64,000 nucleotides of DNA from Phalacrocorax aristotelis (taxonomy: Eukaryota; Chordata; Aves; Suliformes; Phalacrocoracidae), in NCBI RefSeq assembly GCF_949628215.1, contig NC_134276.1, positions 8,459,690-8,523,689 of the forward strand. The letters run 5' to 3'. Position numbers and translations under genes: made by a program. Position 1 is the first letter of the stretch; every line of letters begins with the position of its first letter. Positions 48,301-56,860 of this stretch are shown here, in pieces. The notes below the pieces were generated by a model. That model worked only from the letters and a program-made list of their open reading frames with translations, was not told the origin of the DNA and made no database searches.

Positions 48301-49908
48301 CCCATCCGTGTGCTGTGGCTGACTGATGTCAGCAACTGCCTGGGTTGGGCTCAAAGGGAGCCTCCTCTTTCCCTTCTTTTTATATCATGTGCCTTTCAGA
48401 CGCCATGTTAGGATCCTACAGGCTGCTGCAGTTTCGACAGTCAGGGAGAATTTCTTCTTCCCCATCCTCAACCAATAAGCCTCTCTAGCCAAAATAAATT
48501 AAACACGCACACACCACTAGCATTACTCAGGGCACAGATCACCTGAAATCCAAACAGATTATCCCAAACCCACAGAATTTTCTCTAATCAGGCAGACCAA
48601 AACGCCCCCCATCACCACCACACACTCTCTATCCGGAGCAGATGATCACCTTTCACCCGCAAACTTTTCTGGAAGATAAGGGTGCCCACCCCTCAAAATT
48701 AGTATCTCGCAGGGACCGCACTGGGAAAATAGCCTTACCTTAACTGATAATTAAAAGTCGTTATACTTAGTCCTTCAGAAGTGGACAATTTGCATGCTAC
48801 AGCTTAACCTTTTTTTCATTATTTTAAACTACCCCCCCAAAAAAAAACCCAGCCCAACCCTATACAGGATCTCCCAGTCAGGCCTTCTCTAACGATCACA
48901 ATCTTCATCTAATGTCGGAATCGCTAAATACGAAGGTTTAGACACCAGATTCGATACACTGAATACTGGCTCCATATAGGGGGAAAAAACCCAGCTACGA
49001 GGGCGAGGTGCTGCTGCCCAGTCACTTCCAGGCCGCCATGTTGTGTCTGGTATTTACACGGGGCTTAAATCGCGAGCCACGCTGCCCTCCCAGAGCTTTT
49101 GGTGGGGCGAGTCCCAAGCCCTCCCCTGCTACGAAGAAGGGGGTGGTGTGGGGGCTGTTCCCCTCCCTCGCGTCCCCTGCTCCCTATGGGCTGGAGGGTA
49201 AAAGCAGCATCTTTAAGCTTGGCGACGGAAGGAGGAGCCCCCGACGCCTCGCCCCATGCTCCCTGATCCCATCTGAGCCACGCTTCCCTCCCCCTGCGCC
49301 CCCCGCAGCGGCCCCAGGCTCCTGGCCCTCTCCCCGCCCCGACTCCCCGGCACCCTCTGCTCCAAGCCCTGCCCTCCCTGCTCGCCCCCTCGTCAGCCAA
49401 ACCCTCAGGCTACTTCCCCCGGCCCCCCTAAGCCCTGCCGTACCGCCCCCCCGCCGGCCTCCTCACCCCACCGCCTCCCCCCGGGCTCTTCCTCTCTCTC
49501 GCCCCGCTTCCCGCCCCTCAGGCCCTCTTCCCCCGCGGCGGGGCCGCCTCTCCCCGTCCCCTCGTCCTCCTGCCCCTTTCCTCAGCCCGGCTCAGCCCGC
49601 GCCCCTCGGCGGGCCGTCTCCTCCTCCTCCTCCTCGCCCCCGAGGCCGCCCTAGCCCGCTGCCCCCGCCGGTCCCCCCAGCAGTATAGGTAGGAGTAGTA
49701 GTCGGTGGAATATAAAAACCTTGGCGATTTGCGCCTCGATCAGGGAGACGATGTCCTTGGCGAAGGGCACGTTCTCCTCGGCCAGGATGGTCAGCATGTT
49801 GATGTGCGGCTTGCTGTTGAACGTCAGGTCCTCCAGCGACGACTGGTAATCGCGGCACGCGTCCTCCCGGGCCTCGCTGCTACCAGCGCTGCTCTCCGGG
49901 GCCGACAT
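30095..49908 (-). CDS. PCF11: PCF11, cleavage and polyadenylation factor subunit (whole gene, 16 coding exons)
   Basis: Coding exons in order: 49720-49908, 44768-44893, 42285-42473, 41696-41887, 39735-40843, 39271-39460, 38537-39176, 36953-38448, 35520-35607, 34702-34821, 34062-34170, 33277-33460, 32649-32804, 31499-31591, 30928-30963, 30095-30304. All phases agree: 5127 nt, 1708 aa, longer than the roughly 1550 I recall for human. Domains: CTD-interacting domain (about 1-140, VMYLMDSIVKNVGREY), Gln/Leu coiled coil (about 190-232), basic RS-like region with RDPRLNR/KRDPRLKR/RDPRRVKK motifs (about 260-600), FEGP/FDGP repeats (about 930-1250), zinc finger 1 (C1498, C1501, H1516, H1520), zinc finger 2 (C1598, C1601, H1630, C1633), acidic tail. 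PCF11 is a subunit of cleavage factor II with CLP1, binds the phosphorylated Pol II CTD in the nucleus and promotes 3' cleavage and termination. Confidence 0.97.
30928..30963 (-). CDS. PCF11: PCF11 exon 15 (12-codon microexon-like)
   Basis: Acceptor TTTCAG, donor AAAAT|GTAAGT. Encodes only IYHPSCYEDYQN, which supplies His1630 and Cys1633 of the second zinc finger. Found by homology to the human IYHPSCYEDYQN; too short to appear as an ORF. Phase 0 on both sides. Confidence 0.93.
31499..31591 (-). CDS. PCF11: PCF11 exon 14 (zinc finger 2, first half)
   Basis: Acceptor CTTTTCAG, donor GAAAAG|GTAATC. Encodes SCEICQEQFEQYWDEEEEEW, then HLKNAIRVDEK; contributes Cys1598 and Cys1601. Too short to stand out as an ORF. 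Phase 0 on both sides. Confidence 0.94.
32649..32804 (-). CDS. PCF11: PCF11 exon 13 (between the zinc fingers)
   Basis: Acceptor TTCCTTAG, donor GTTGAG|GTAAGT. Encodes DWIEFEEIADLEERAKSQFF, then EKAHEEVVLKTQEAAKEKEF and QSVPAGPAGAVE. This lies in the region reported to contact CLP1 in the family. Phase 0 on both sides, 52 codons. Confidence 0.94.
33277..33460 (-). CDS. PCF11: PCF11 exon 12 (zinc finger 1)
   Basis: Acceptor TTTTTTTAG, donor TTAACA|GTAAGT. Encodes RYDSVINRLYTGIQCYSCGM, then RFTTSQTDVYADHLDWHYRQ and NRTEKDVSRKITHRRWYYSLT. CxxC and HxxxH of zinc finger 1. Phase 2 in, phase 0 out. Confidence 0.96.
34062..34170 (-). CDS. PCF11: PCF11 exon 11
   Basis: Acceptor GCTTTCTAG, donor AGACA|GTGCGT (canonical GT, less common context). 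Encodes VNETSSQPAAEEEDDDQNED, then QNVPDLTNFTVEELR; acidic linker ahead of zinc finger 1. Phase 1 in, phase 2 out. Without this donor the frame meets a stop three codons later. Confidence 0.93.
34702..34821 (-). CDS. PCF11: PCF11 exon 10
   Basis: Acceptor GTCCCTAG, donor GCAC|GTATGT. Encodes ALPHSYPDNHLGQLDVNELF, then AKLLSTGILKLSKTDSTSA. Conserved helix (DVNELFAKLLSTGIL) characteristic of metazoan PCF11. Phase 1 on both sides. Confidence 0.94.
35520..35607 (-). CDS. PCF11: PCF11 exon 9
   Basis: Acceptor TTCCACAG, donor CTGCAG|GTGTGT. Encodes VSLMSGQPGPYGQGQQYLPN, then PGSFVQNPA; Gly/Gln/Pro-rich. Phase 0 in, phase 1 out. Found by phase and splice signals; the human counterpart is similar in composition. 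Confidence 0.88.
35608..36952 (-). other. PCF11 intron 8
   Basis: 1.35 kb, A/T-rich, no repeat or exon recognised. Confidence 0.55.
36953..38448 (-). CDS. PCF11: PCF11 exon 8 (FEGP repeat exon)
   Basis: The largest exon (1496 nt). Acceptor TTTTTTTAG, donor AATCAG|GTAAGA. Starts GVREEPRSPFSERFKRARYE, then a long Gly/Pro array with at least 11 FEGP and 4 FDGP motifs plus variants (LEGP, IDGP, FDGI), usually preceded by Leu-Arg. Ends NFNNMPMGSNQ. The repeats are the PCF11 family signature and are thought to engage the cleavage and polyadenylation machinery. Copy number here seems high and contains a 60-bp tandem block (37601-37860). Phase 1 in, phase 0 out. Confidence 0.97.
37601..37860 (-). 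repeat. 60-bp coding tandem array in PCF11
   Basis: The CCTCAAACCTGAG-type core recurs at exactly 60-bp steps (about 37607, 37667, 37727, 37787, 37847), encoding 20-residue units of the LRFEGPHGQPxGPHGQPGGG kind, flanked by 39-bp units. High identity between units suggests recent unequal exchange or slippage in frame. Confidence 0.93.
38537..39176 (-). CDS. PCF11: PCF11 exon 7
   Basis: Acceptor ATATTACAG, donor AAGCTG|GTGTGT. Encodes ANERLTSGEITQDEFLMVAH, QIRQLFQYQEGKHRCNVWDS and LLSDAELTYYEHKAKLKRTQ, then a polar region ending QLLGQAG. Human has the same ERLASGEITQDDFL and LLSDAELTYYEHKAKLKRTQ blocks as I recall. Phase 0 in, phase 1 out. Confidence 0.95.
39271..39460 (-). CDS. PCF11: PCF11 exon 6
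   Basis: Acceptor GCTTTCAG, donor AAGAAG|GTAATA. Encodes SQQNEEHQALGKSPHQRHRE, NWPAGKGILSPRAPKQQHRL and SVDANLQIPKELTSASKREL. The human KGILSPRAPKQQ and SVDANLQIPKELTSASKREL blocks are conserved, from memory. Phase 2 in, phase 0 out. Confidence 0.95.
39735..40843 (-). CDS. PCF11: PCF11 exon 5 (charged, RS-like region)
   Basis: Acceptor TATTTCAG, donor AAAAA|GTAAGT. Begins AVSLSVQQGSSTIASVPAPS. Contains RDPRLNRMTQHS, KRDPRLKRHLQDK, an Arg/Ser stretch (SRKRSRSRSPKARSPSTHSP) and RDPRRVKK, ending KSGWEENK. Highly charged and predicted disordered; likely nuclear localisation. Phase 0 in, phase 2 out. Confidence 0.96.
40844..42284 (-). other. PCF11 introns 3 and 4 around exon 4
   Basis: Intron 4 (40844-41695) and intron 3 (41888-42284). 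No additional exon or repeat recognised. A 107-codon plus-strand frame at 41159-41482 has no resemblance to a known protein. Confidence 0.5.
41696..41887 (-). CDS. PCF11: PCF11 exon 4 (Gln/Leu coiled coil)
   Basis: Acceptor CGTTTTTAG, donor CAGTTG|GTGAGT. Encodes PEESAAPTSAVTSGASTPPA, then IQKNLTQEQLIRQQLLAKQK and QLLELQQKKLELELEQTKAQ. A clear heptad-rich segment. Phase 0 on both sides, 64 codons. Confidence 0.95.
42285..42473 (-). CDS. PCF11: PCF11 exon 3 (end of CID)
   Basis: Acceptor TTGTTTTAG, donor AATCG|GTAAGT (last codon TCG). 63 codons: VDENTRKSLFKLRSTWDDIF, PLKKLYALDVRVNSLDPAWP, then the conserved NTSSIHVNPKFLNKS. Near-identical to human as I recall. Phase 0. Confidence 0.97.
42474..44767 (-). 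other. PCF11 intron 2
   Basis: 2.3 kb, A/T-rich; no exon, RNA gene or recognised transposon. Confidence 0.55.
44768..44893 (-). CDS. PCF11: PCF11 exon 2 (CID core)
   Basis: Acceptor TTACTCCAG, donor GAAAAG|GTATAT. 42 codons: APASEKLPVMYLMDSIVKNV, then GREYLTAFTKNLVATFICVF. Holds the conserved Asp-Ser-Ile-x-Lys-Asn of the Pol II CTD-binding groove. Phase 0 on both sides. Confidence 0.97.
47578..47627 (-). terminator. Candidate intronic poly(A) signals in PCF11 intron 1
   Basis: Two minus-strand AATAAA hexamers (47622-47627 and 47578-47583), 44 bp apart in A/T-rich, UTR-like sequence, followed by a GTGTGAAATATGTATTTG-type GU-rich stretch. Vertebrate PCF11 is known to limit its own level through premature polyadenylation in intron 1. 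Which hexamer, if any, is used here is inference. Confidence 0.4.
47930..48130 (+). mobile_element. Degenerate ancient CR1 3' end (plus orientation)
   Basis: CACCTCCCCAAGGAATGG, then GCAGCATTTAAAACTAGACTGG resembles the CR1 ORF2 end (LPREV...FK), followed by GAGATCCTTCCCTCCC and GTACGATTCTCACC resembling the CR1 3' tail. Strongly diverged. Confidence 0.42.
49720..49908 (-). CDS. PCF11: PCF11 exon 1 (start, CID)
   Basis: ATG at 49908 with A at -3. Encodes MSAPESSAGSSEAREDACRD, then YQSSLEDLTFNSKPHINMLT and ILAEENVPFAKDIVSLIEAQ, ending IAK and donor CCAAG|GTTTTT. 63 codons, phase 0. Apart from the first dozen residues nearly identical to human from memory, so the start is well supported. Confidence 0.97.
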
Positions 49909-50192
49909 GCTTCTCCGACCGGGGCCCGCACCAGGACCCGACCCACCGACCGACAGCCCCCTCCCCGCGATCCCCCGCCGCCGCCGCCGCCGCTGCCGCC
50001 GCCGAGCGATGCCGCCGCCGCCCCCCCCGCCGCTGCCGCTGGGCTCCTCTACCGCATCCTCCGGGCTGCGGCTCCCGCCGGCTGTGGCGCTGCCCTCGGT
50101 GCTGCCGCTCCTTCGGCCGCCGCCGACTCAAGTCTCAGGGCTCACAAAATGGCGGCGGCGGCTGCGGTTCGCGAACCTCTTCCTCCAACCGT

Positions 50193-50199
50193 TGCGTCA
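50193..50199. promoter_or_regulatory. CRE/ATF-like element
   Basis: TGCGTCA (TGACGCA on the minus strand), followed directly by TGTGAAAT, 285 bp upstream of the PCF11 ATG. A single match; functional use not shown. Confidence 0.35.
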
Positions 50200-50267
50200 T
50201 GTGAAATTGTTCTGAGGAAAGGGGCTGGCGGTTTGGAAAGCCCCTTTTGTTCCCTGACTGCGCCCCG

Positions 50268-50572
50268 ATTGGCTGGCGCGCCGGCCCCTCGCCCCGCGAT
50301 TGGTTTACCCGTCACCACGGCAGCTTCTGATTGGCTAGGACCGCCCTCCTTCTCCTCTGATTGGCTCCTTCCCTAAAGCCCCGCTCTCGCCCCGCCGTCC
50401 CGACTTGCAATTGGTCGCGTTTCCCTACTCCGGTGCCTGCTCCCACTGCCCCGCTTCGCTGCCCCGCGCTGCGATTGGCTCCCCTGATCTATCCCGCCTT
50501 TCCGCCGAGCCCTGGATTGTGATTGCGCCGCCCCGCCCTGCCGCGATCCCGCCCCCCCCCGCCCGCTATTGG
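50268..50572 (-). promoter_or_regulatory. Array of seven CCAAT boxes upstream of PCF11
   Basis: ATTGG on the plus strand, so CCAAT in the PCF11 sense direction, begins at 50268, 50299, 50330, 50360, 50410, 50474 and 50568. Five have the GATTGG(C/T) flank that matches strong NF-Y sites. The four nearest the gene are spaced 31, 31 and 30 bp. All face the same way. Confidence 0.8.
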
Positions 50573-50960
50573 GCCAGCCGTTGGGGTGGCAACGCCGCTG
50601 CCCCACCGCCCCCGGGTGGGCCTGGGGCCCGGCGACCTCGGCCTGGGCCCGGGCGGCCCGCGGGGCGCGGCGCGGCGCGGCGCCCGCCGCCGACCCCTGC
50701 CGGAGAAACCACTCGCTCTAGCCAAGCGAGTCGTGCCGGTGCGGGCCGCGGCGCGCCTCTGGGCCCCCCAGCGAAACGCGGCCTCGGCGGCCGCCGGGGC
50801 ACTTGGGGAGCCGCGGGGAGCCGGGCGGGCCGCGGGAGAGCCCGGGCGGCCGCCAGCCGGTCCCGGGCGCGGGGTGCTTTGTTTTCGCGCCTTAGCAAAT
50901 GACCCCGGCCCCGCGCTCCTCCGACGGCTGCCTGCCCTGCGCCTTCTCGCTGCTCGCCGC

Positions 50961-53900
50961 TCGCACCGGGGGCTTTCGGCCCGGGCAGAGCCGGGAGCGG
51001 CGTTTCTCCTGTTCCCTGCTCTGGTGGGAGAGAGCTAATACAGCCAAAAGTAACAAAACCCGCTCTTGGTCATGAGATTTGCCCAAAGGTACCTCTTGGA
51101 AGTTAAGCGTGCTTGCAAAGCGTTTTATGTTATAGATATTCCTTCCCCCTGCTGCGTATTAGTTACTAACTGTGGAGACCTGTCGGCATTTTCAAATGGT
51201 AGGTAATGGGTGAACGTTTCATTAAAATACGCTTTGAAAAATACGTGGTGTGAGATAATTTTTAAAATGCAAATAATTTTTATAAATATACTAAATATAT
51301 TTTTTATATTCTCTATATATTTTGCAAATATAGCAGAAGGATAGCAAAAATGGAGACCTGGAAAGTTTCTGGTAGAAATTGCCATTTGCCATTTTATCTG
51401 GGTGAAGGAAAATACATTTTCGTTTCTATGTTCCTGTTTCTATCCCCTTTCTGAAAAATGACCTTCAAAACAGGGAAGGGGACAGGAAACGTAACAGCAT
51501 CTTTCATTGACACGACGCTCTTGTTTGTTCCTGTAAGCCTCGAAATGCCGTACTTTGTACGCAGCACTTCGCCTTTACAGCATGTCACCACAAGATAAGA
51601 AAATGAAACTAAAGTTTCTGTCTCTGGCCGACCGAAGCTGGGGCTGCAAGACTTTTTCTCGGTGTAAATATTAGCCAGCTATTTGAAGACGCACTGTCCA
51701 TGAAGAATATTAATTATTCGCCAGGAATCAACCCACTGTGTAAACCCAGTTTGTTTGGTAAAACAGTACATATTGTTCTGCTCCTAGGGGAGAAACATGG
51801 GGGTTGGGAAACCCAGCTCCTCCCAAAACTACTGTATTTGTGAGTTAGAATGCTCGTTTGTACTAATTACAGGAGCAAAACCAATAATACAAGCAAAACT
51901 GCCTTGATGAGGATGTCATGGGGTACAAGGCCGCCCTCAAAACCAAGTTTGCTGTTTACTCATCAGCAAAGGACCGAGGCTGGTGTGAGGCAAAGCAGTT
52001 TGCTGCCCTCCAGAACACACCCAGCTCCCTGAGACCAAGCACACACTACGTGCCTGAGCAGATCCAGTATTTTAGTGTATTACGAGTTTGTCTTTACTGG
52101 TCTTCGTATGAAGCAAGAAGTACCCCAGCGAGGTCTGCAGGCTGTTAGCGAGAAGTTGCCTGTGGGACCCCCATGCTGATGAGTTGTGGGAATGCTCCAC
52201 ACTCCAAGCAGTTCTTGAAACAGCTCATTAAGAGTGGCACAGAAATGCCTGTTGAATCTGTCCTTGGGCTCTCTAATGAAAAGGTCTTCATTCCAGCAGG
52301 AATTATGTGGTACCAGCAATATGTGCAGAGTATGGATTTATCTATGCTTGCAATAGCACGCTTCACGCATGTGTTCTTGAAACCGCCTCCTATCAAAAGC
52401 ATAGCTTTGCTGAAATCATTAGTTAGAAATGTTTCTGGTACAACTGTGCCCCACCTCTTCTTAATCCCAGCTGACATAGCTGTCAGTTAAAGTTGGTTGG
52501 GTTTTTTTACAGATGCAGCTAGGCGTTCTGCTGGTATAAAACCCACTGAAAAGCCTCTAGACTAGACCTACATGTAGCACACTTGGCTTGAGAATCACCA
52601 GCAACTGGTAATTAGAGAAGTTTTGTGGGATAGTTGTGAAATCATAGTGCTACATGGTAAGAAGTCTCTCATGAATTTGTTACATTCCAAAACATCTGTA
52701 GTTGTACTTGAAAATGCTTGTATTTGTGTTTATGCTTGAGCTGAATTTGCTTGGGAAGTTTAATAAGATTTTTTTAAAACTGTTTTATAGCTAGACAAGG
52801 ATAGAAAAAAAGGATCTCTGGGCACCCAAAAATGTTCTTGCTGCTTTTCATTCTTGAAAAGGAAAAAAAAATTAATGGAAAAGGCTTCCTTCTTGACATG
52901 TTTGGAAAAGAAAAACGCAGGCGCTAAAGAAACAAGCACAGTGTAGATTTTTAAATATTGGTTTAATGAGATGTAAATTACCTCTCTGTACATGAGCTGA
53001 AGGCCTTTGTTCTACAGCCCAGATTCACTTAAGGAAGCAGACAGTGTTTCTCTGTGGTTCCTCCCAAAGGGCGAAAAGCTTTATGCTCTCGTCAAGCCTC
53101 CAGAGCAGCTCTGCTGTCATCAGCCTCGCACTCTTCAGTAGCTGATTTGTAGAACAGCCTTGACTAGAAAGTTTGCCAATGTAGCTACAGTAGAAGAGCT
53201 GGTAAACCCTCCTAGAGACGGGATCCAATTTAAATTGCTTTAATAACTGTGTATTGCTTATACCAGAACTGCAAATATCCTTTGCAGTTGAAACTACATC
53301 TGCAGACTTTTGCCAGCAGAGCTGTATTGATTGGCGAATGTTGTTATAGTCCTGGTACTGCTAAATCAGCAAAACTTTTTTAAATATAAACCAGGCCTCC
53401 ATCACCTGCCAGTCAGATTACTCCTTGTCTAGGTTACACAGGTCTCATACCTTTCCTCAGTTCTGTTCGCATTTAGAGTTGTATGTGACCTCTGACCAAG
53501 TAACCGTAAGCTTTTATAACTGGATTATCTCCCGTTTATAGCTAAGCATCTAGGTTACTCCGAATGTGGAGAGCCTAGTTTTGTTCGTAAGATCGAAATG
53601 TAGGAGACACCAGAATTACAGACTTGGGAAGGCATAAAAAATTGCAGCTTGCTCTTCCAGTGTCTGGTGGTGAGGCAAGGCTGAACTGGAGATGCGTGAT
53701 GAAGGAACCATCTACTAACATTTCTTTACTTAGGAAATTCTGAATGTTGTAACTTTTCTAATACGGTTTGGGTTTCACAGCCTCAGAAATTCTTAAGACA
53801 AACCGAATATATTTAGCAAAAAAGAATTTGCTAGGTTGATAATTAGGAAAAATTCAAATACTGACATACCAAAAAATACATTTAGTATGTCTAGACAAAT

Positions 53901-56269
53901 GTACTAACCTATATTGCCCTTCAAAGCTTTGCAAGATAGTCCTGGCAGCTTGTAATTTCCATAATGTTTTCATTGCGATGAGTTCATCTTTACAAGAAGG
54001 CAGACAGACTGCAAACAGTAACGAGCCAGGATCAAAGACTAACGATACATCGGGAAGAAACTGTTGAATCCACATCTTCCTGCCTTTGTCAATCTACACC
54101 GAGTACCATGGCATAAAAACCAGATCTCTGAAATATTTTGGACAATATTATCAAACCTGGTACTTGGTGTGTATATCTAACACCCAACGATGTGACAGTA
54201 GCCTTTTGGGAGCCACATCTTTATTTACACTGACTCTAACTAGCTGGGCTACTGGTAAAAGCCTGACTGCAGCAGCTTGTGTTCCTGGTACTGAAGACTT
54301 GCCAAGTTCCCACAAAGGCTTGCGTAACCTCTCAAAAGCCTGTGTTGTCACAGCTAGATTGTTACCAGTACCTGAGTTGACATGCCACCACCTCTGAAAT
54401 GACATCTTGGCAGGTCTTGGGAGGTTGAAGGACTAAAAACCCAGATATATTTTACTCTGGCACTTCTGTGTCATCTTCAGCTGCCCAGGCAGATATGTAT
54501 TACTGTTCTGTGCTACCTGTGACTGGGTGACATTTTGCTGGGCAAGGTTCTGGGTTGCTACAGAAACTGTCTCTGCAGATCCATTCAATCAAGCAAGGCT
54601 CTAGTGACAAGACTTGTGCTTTCAGCAGGAACATAAATAATTCACATTTTTGCTGAGCTGCTCTCTGTGCCTTCCCTACAAGCAGACTGGCGGTTCAAAG
54701 AAAAGCAGCTGTGATTAGCTGGAACTCATACGTTGAGAGTTAAAGCCATGTTTACTGACGTATATTACATTTTCAACACGTTTTGCTTTGGAGCCTAATT
54801 TTTTTTTGGAGAGGGGCAACACCAGCAAGCCTGTCAACCATTTTTCAGAAAGATAACGGGTGAGACTCTTCTTTTAACTAAACCGGCTCCTATCACTTCG
54901 CATCACACTCCACCAGTTGTCCCTTGCTGCAGTACAGCCGCCAAGGAGGCAGCTGGTTTTGTGACTGATAAAGCATGCAGTCACATAAGACCGTGGAGTT
55001 AACCTGGAAAAGATCCCCCGGTGTTTCAGATTTGCCTGGCTGTCCCATCCGTGGGTAGCAGCAGCTGTTGGCACAGATATCACTGCGTAACTACAGTGGT
55101 GAAGGACTCACAACATTTAGGCTCTGTTTATGCGTGGTGCTGGAACTGCTCACTAAAACTTGACATTAAGCTGTATGACTATTAAAATGCCTCTTCTATA
55201 CACAAATTCAAGAGGATTCCCTCTGTAGGGGTCGTAAACCCTTCTCACTCTGACTTTTCCTGTCTATGCAAACTATCAGTCCAGTATTTCATCCATCCGT
55301 CTCTCAACCGTGCTTCTGCTGTTCAGCTCTGGGAGTTCAACTCTTCCTTCTGCAACACCACCACCCACTTTTACAACTATTTTCAATGAATATGGGATGG
55401 ATGTCAGTGAGTGTGGGATAAATGTCAGTGAGTATGGGAGAGGTACGATCGTCCACAGCAGTGTTTGGGCGAGCCAAGTTCTCGTCCACCTTTAGCAAGT
55501 CAATCACCCAAGAACCTTGTGAGTAAACTCTATGTAGTGAAATAGTATTTAGGTCGTATTTGTGATTAGCGTGACTGCAGCTGTCCTGGCCTCTGCTCAA
55601 GCCATGGCCTGACCTTTTTGTTATGTTACAGTGTGGTCTGATAAGAAGCACATCTTATGGTATGTGATCCATAAAAAAAAGTCCTTTTGCACTCACATGC
55701 CATTTGTCCTTGGTGGTCAGCTACATCTGCTGGAGGTTGTGGGTGCCAGGTCATTGTGCTGGGAGCTGCCACCCCCCCCCCAAGTTACAGACCCTCCTGC
55801 CCCTCTGTCCCCATCACAGCTGCATTTGGCTGCAGGATATTCTGTATTTTCATGCTTCTGTGTGTTGCATCAGCTTACTAAATGTTTTGAAGTTGGTGTG
55901 GGAGAATGTATCTGCTTTTCCTAGATCTCTTTTTAGAAACGTTTCCAGCCTGCCAACTCTGTGGAGTATACTATAGAGAGACTGAAAAGCTCTAGACTTC
56001 TGGCTGGGGTCTCTCCTCTGAACAGCAAAGGCACATGGATCCATATCAGGGTAAAGAGCTATTCCAGCCGTATCCATGCAGCTGCCATTTCTGCCACAGA
56101 AATCAGTGGCATGGCGTGATGGGTGATGGAAGGCGTGTTGTGATCCATTTTACTTCCCAGATCCTTTTGGGAAAACCAACTGCTCACCAGGTCCTCCTTA
56201 TCCTGTGCCTGTGTCCCTGATCATTCATGCCTTAGTGTACAACTTTGCTCTGGTCCCCACAGAGTTTCA
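50961..56269. other. Intergenic upstream of PCF11, proximal part
   Basis: No gene supported. An open stretch at about 51900-52490 has frames on both strands without family resemblance. A 21-bp tandem repeat lies at 55391. I looked for RAB30, the upstream neighbour in mammals as I recall, and saw no small-GTPase motif (no GxxxxGKT, DTAGQE or NKxD). Confidence 0.5.
55391..55443. repeat. 21-bp tandem repeat, about 2.5 copies
   Basis: Units start at 55391, 55412 and 55433 (TATGGGATGGATGTCAGTGA and close variants). Confidence 0.8.
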
Positions 56270-56860
56270 GTCTTTTAAACATCATTCCAGTTGTAAAGTT
56301 TGTTTTGAACTTGAATCCCATCCTCTATTATATTGCAGCCTTTACAGATTTGCACTAACAGCAAATTTCATACATGTATTTTCTATGCTATCATTCATAT
56401 TGTTAGTGAAGACATTGAACGTATTAGGATACACCCCAGTAGCCACCACTCTGTGCTGACAACATATGAAACCTGACTTCTACTGACCCTATAGGAGTTC
56501 CAGCTAGTTTGTTTACAAGAATGCAAAACAAGACAAAAATTTCACTGAAGTCCTGATCTCTGCAGCTTCATCTCTACTGTTTCACTGAAATCTGGTACCT
56601 ACTGCTTTTTGCTTATTTATGAGTGTTGTTAGCTTATCATAGAAAGAAATTTGATTGCAATTTCTGCCTGATGTAATTTCTACCTGATGAACCCATGGTA
56701 GCTGCTACTCCTCTCCTTGTTATTTTCCAAATGCCTACAAATGACTTTTTATCTGCTCCAAGTTGAAGGAACTGAAGACAGCTGGTCTTTAATTTGTTAG
56801 TTCCAAAGACCAAACCCATCAGATCCTGCATCTCATTGATGGTATTAAAGTCGCACACCT
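56270..56860 (-). mobile_element. Ancient CR1-like LINE fragment (RT region)
   Basis: Word-level resemblance to the CR1 RT region of the younger copy at 15.3-15.8 kb in the same order. AGCAAATTTCATACATGTAT with a following TTGTTAGTGAAGACATTGAA is comparable to GCAAACTTACTGAGGG and TTGGTAAAGATATTAAAC. Then come ACACCCCAGTAGCCACCAC, TTAGCTTATCATAGAAAGAA and GATGAACCCATGGTAGCT. Minus orientation, heavily diverged, no open frame. The family assignment is from memory of old amniote CR1 elements. Confidence 0.6.

Larger units (their letters stand above)
44894..49719 (-). other. PCF11 intron 1
   Basis: 4.8 kb, the longest intron of the gene. From the donor it runs through GC-rich island sequence (49.2-49.7 kb) into A/T-rich DNA with several minus-strand AATAAA hexamers (47622, 47578, 47402, 47121). 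It includes a degenerate CR1 at 47930-48130 and a T/G-rich tract near 45715-45775. A YY1-like AACATGGCGGCC lies on the minus strand near 49032-49043. Confidence 0.6.
49260..50960 (-). promoter_or_regulatory. CpG island and promoter of PCF11
   Basis: Very GC- and CpG-rich block covering PCF11 exon 1, its 5' flank and the start of intron 1. No TATA box; CCAAT boxes upstream; an AAAATGGCGGC YY1-like element on the plus strand near 50147. Long ORFs on both strands here are composition artefacts. The start site is not determined but should lie between 49909 and about 50260. Confidence 0.85.

Noticed and set aside
49008-50902. Long plus-strand frames (226 and 223 codons) and several overlapping frames around PCF11 exon 1
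   Set aside because: Composition artefacts of the CpG island, partly antisense to PCF11 exon 1; no domain resemblance.
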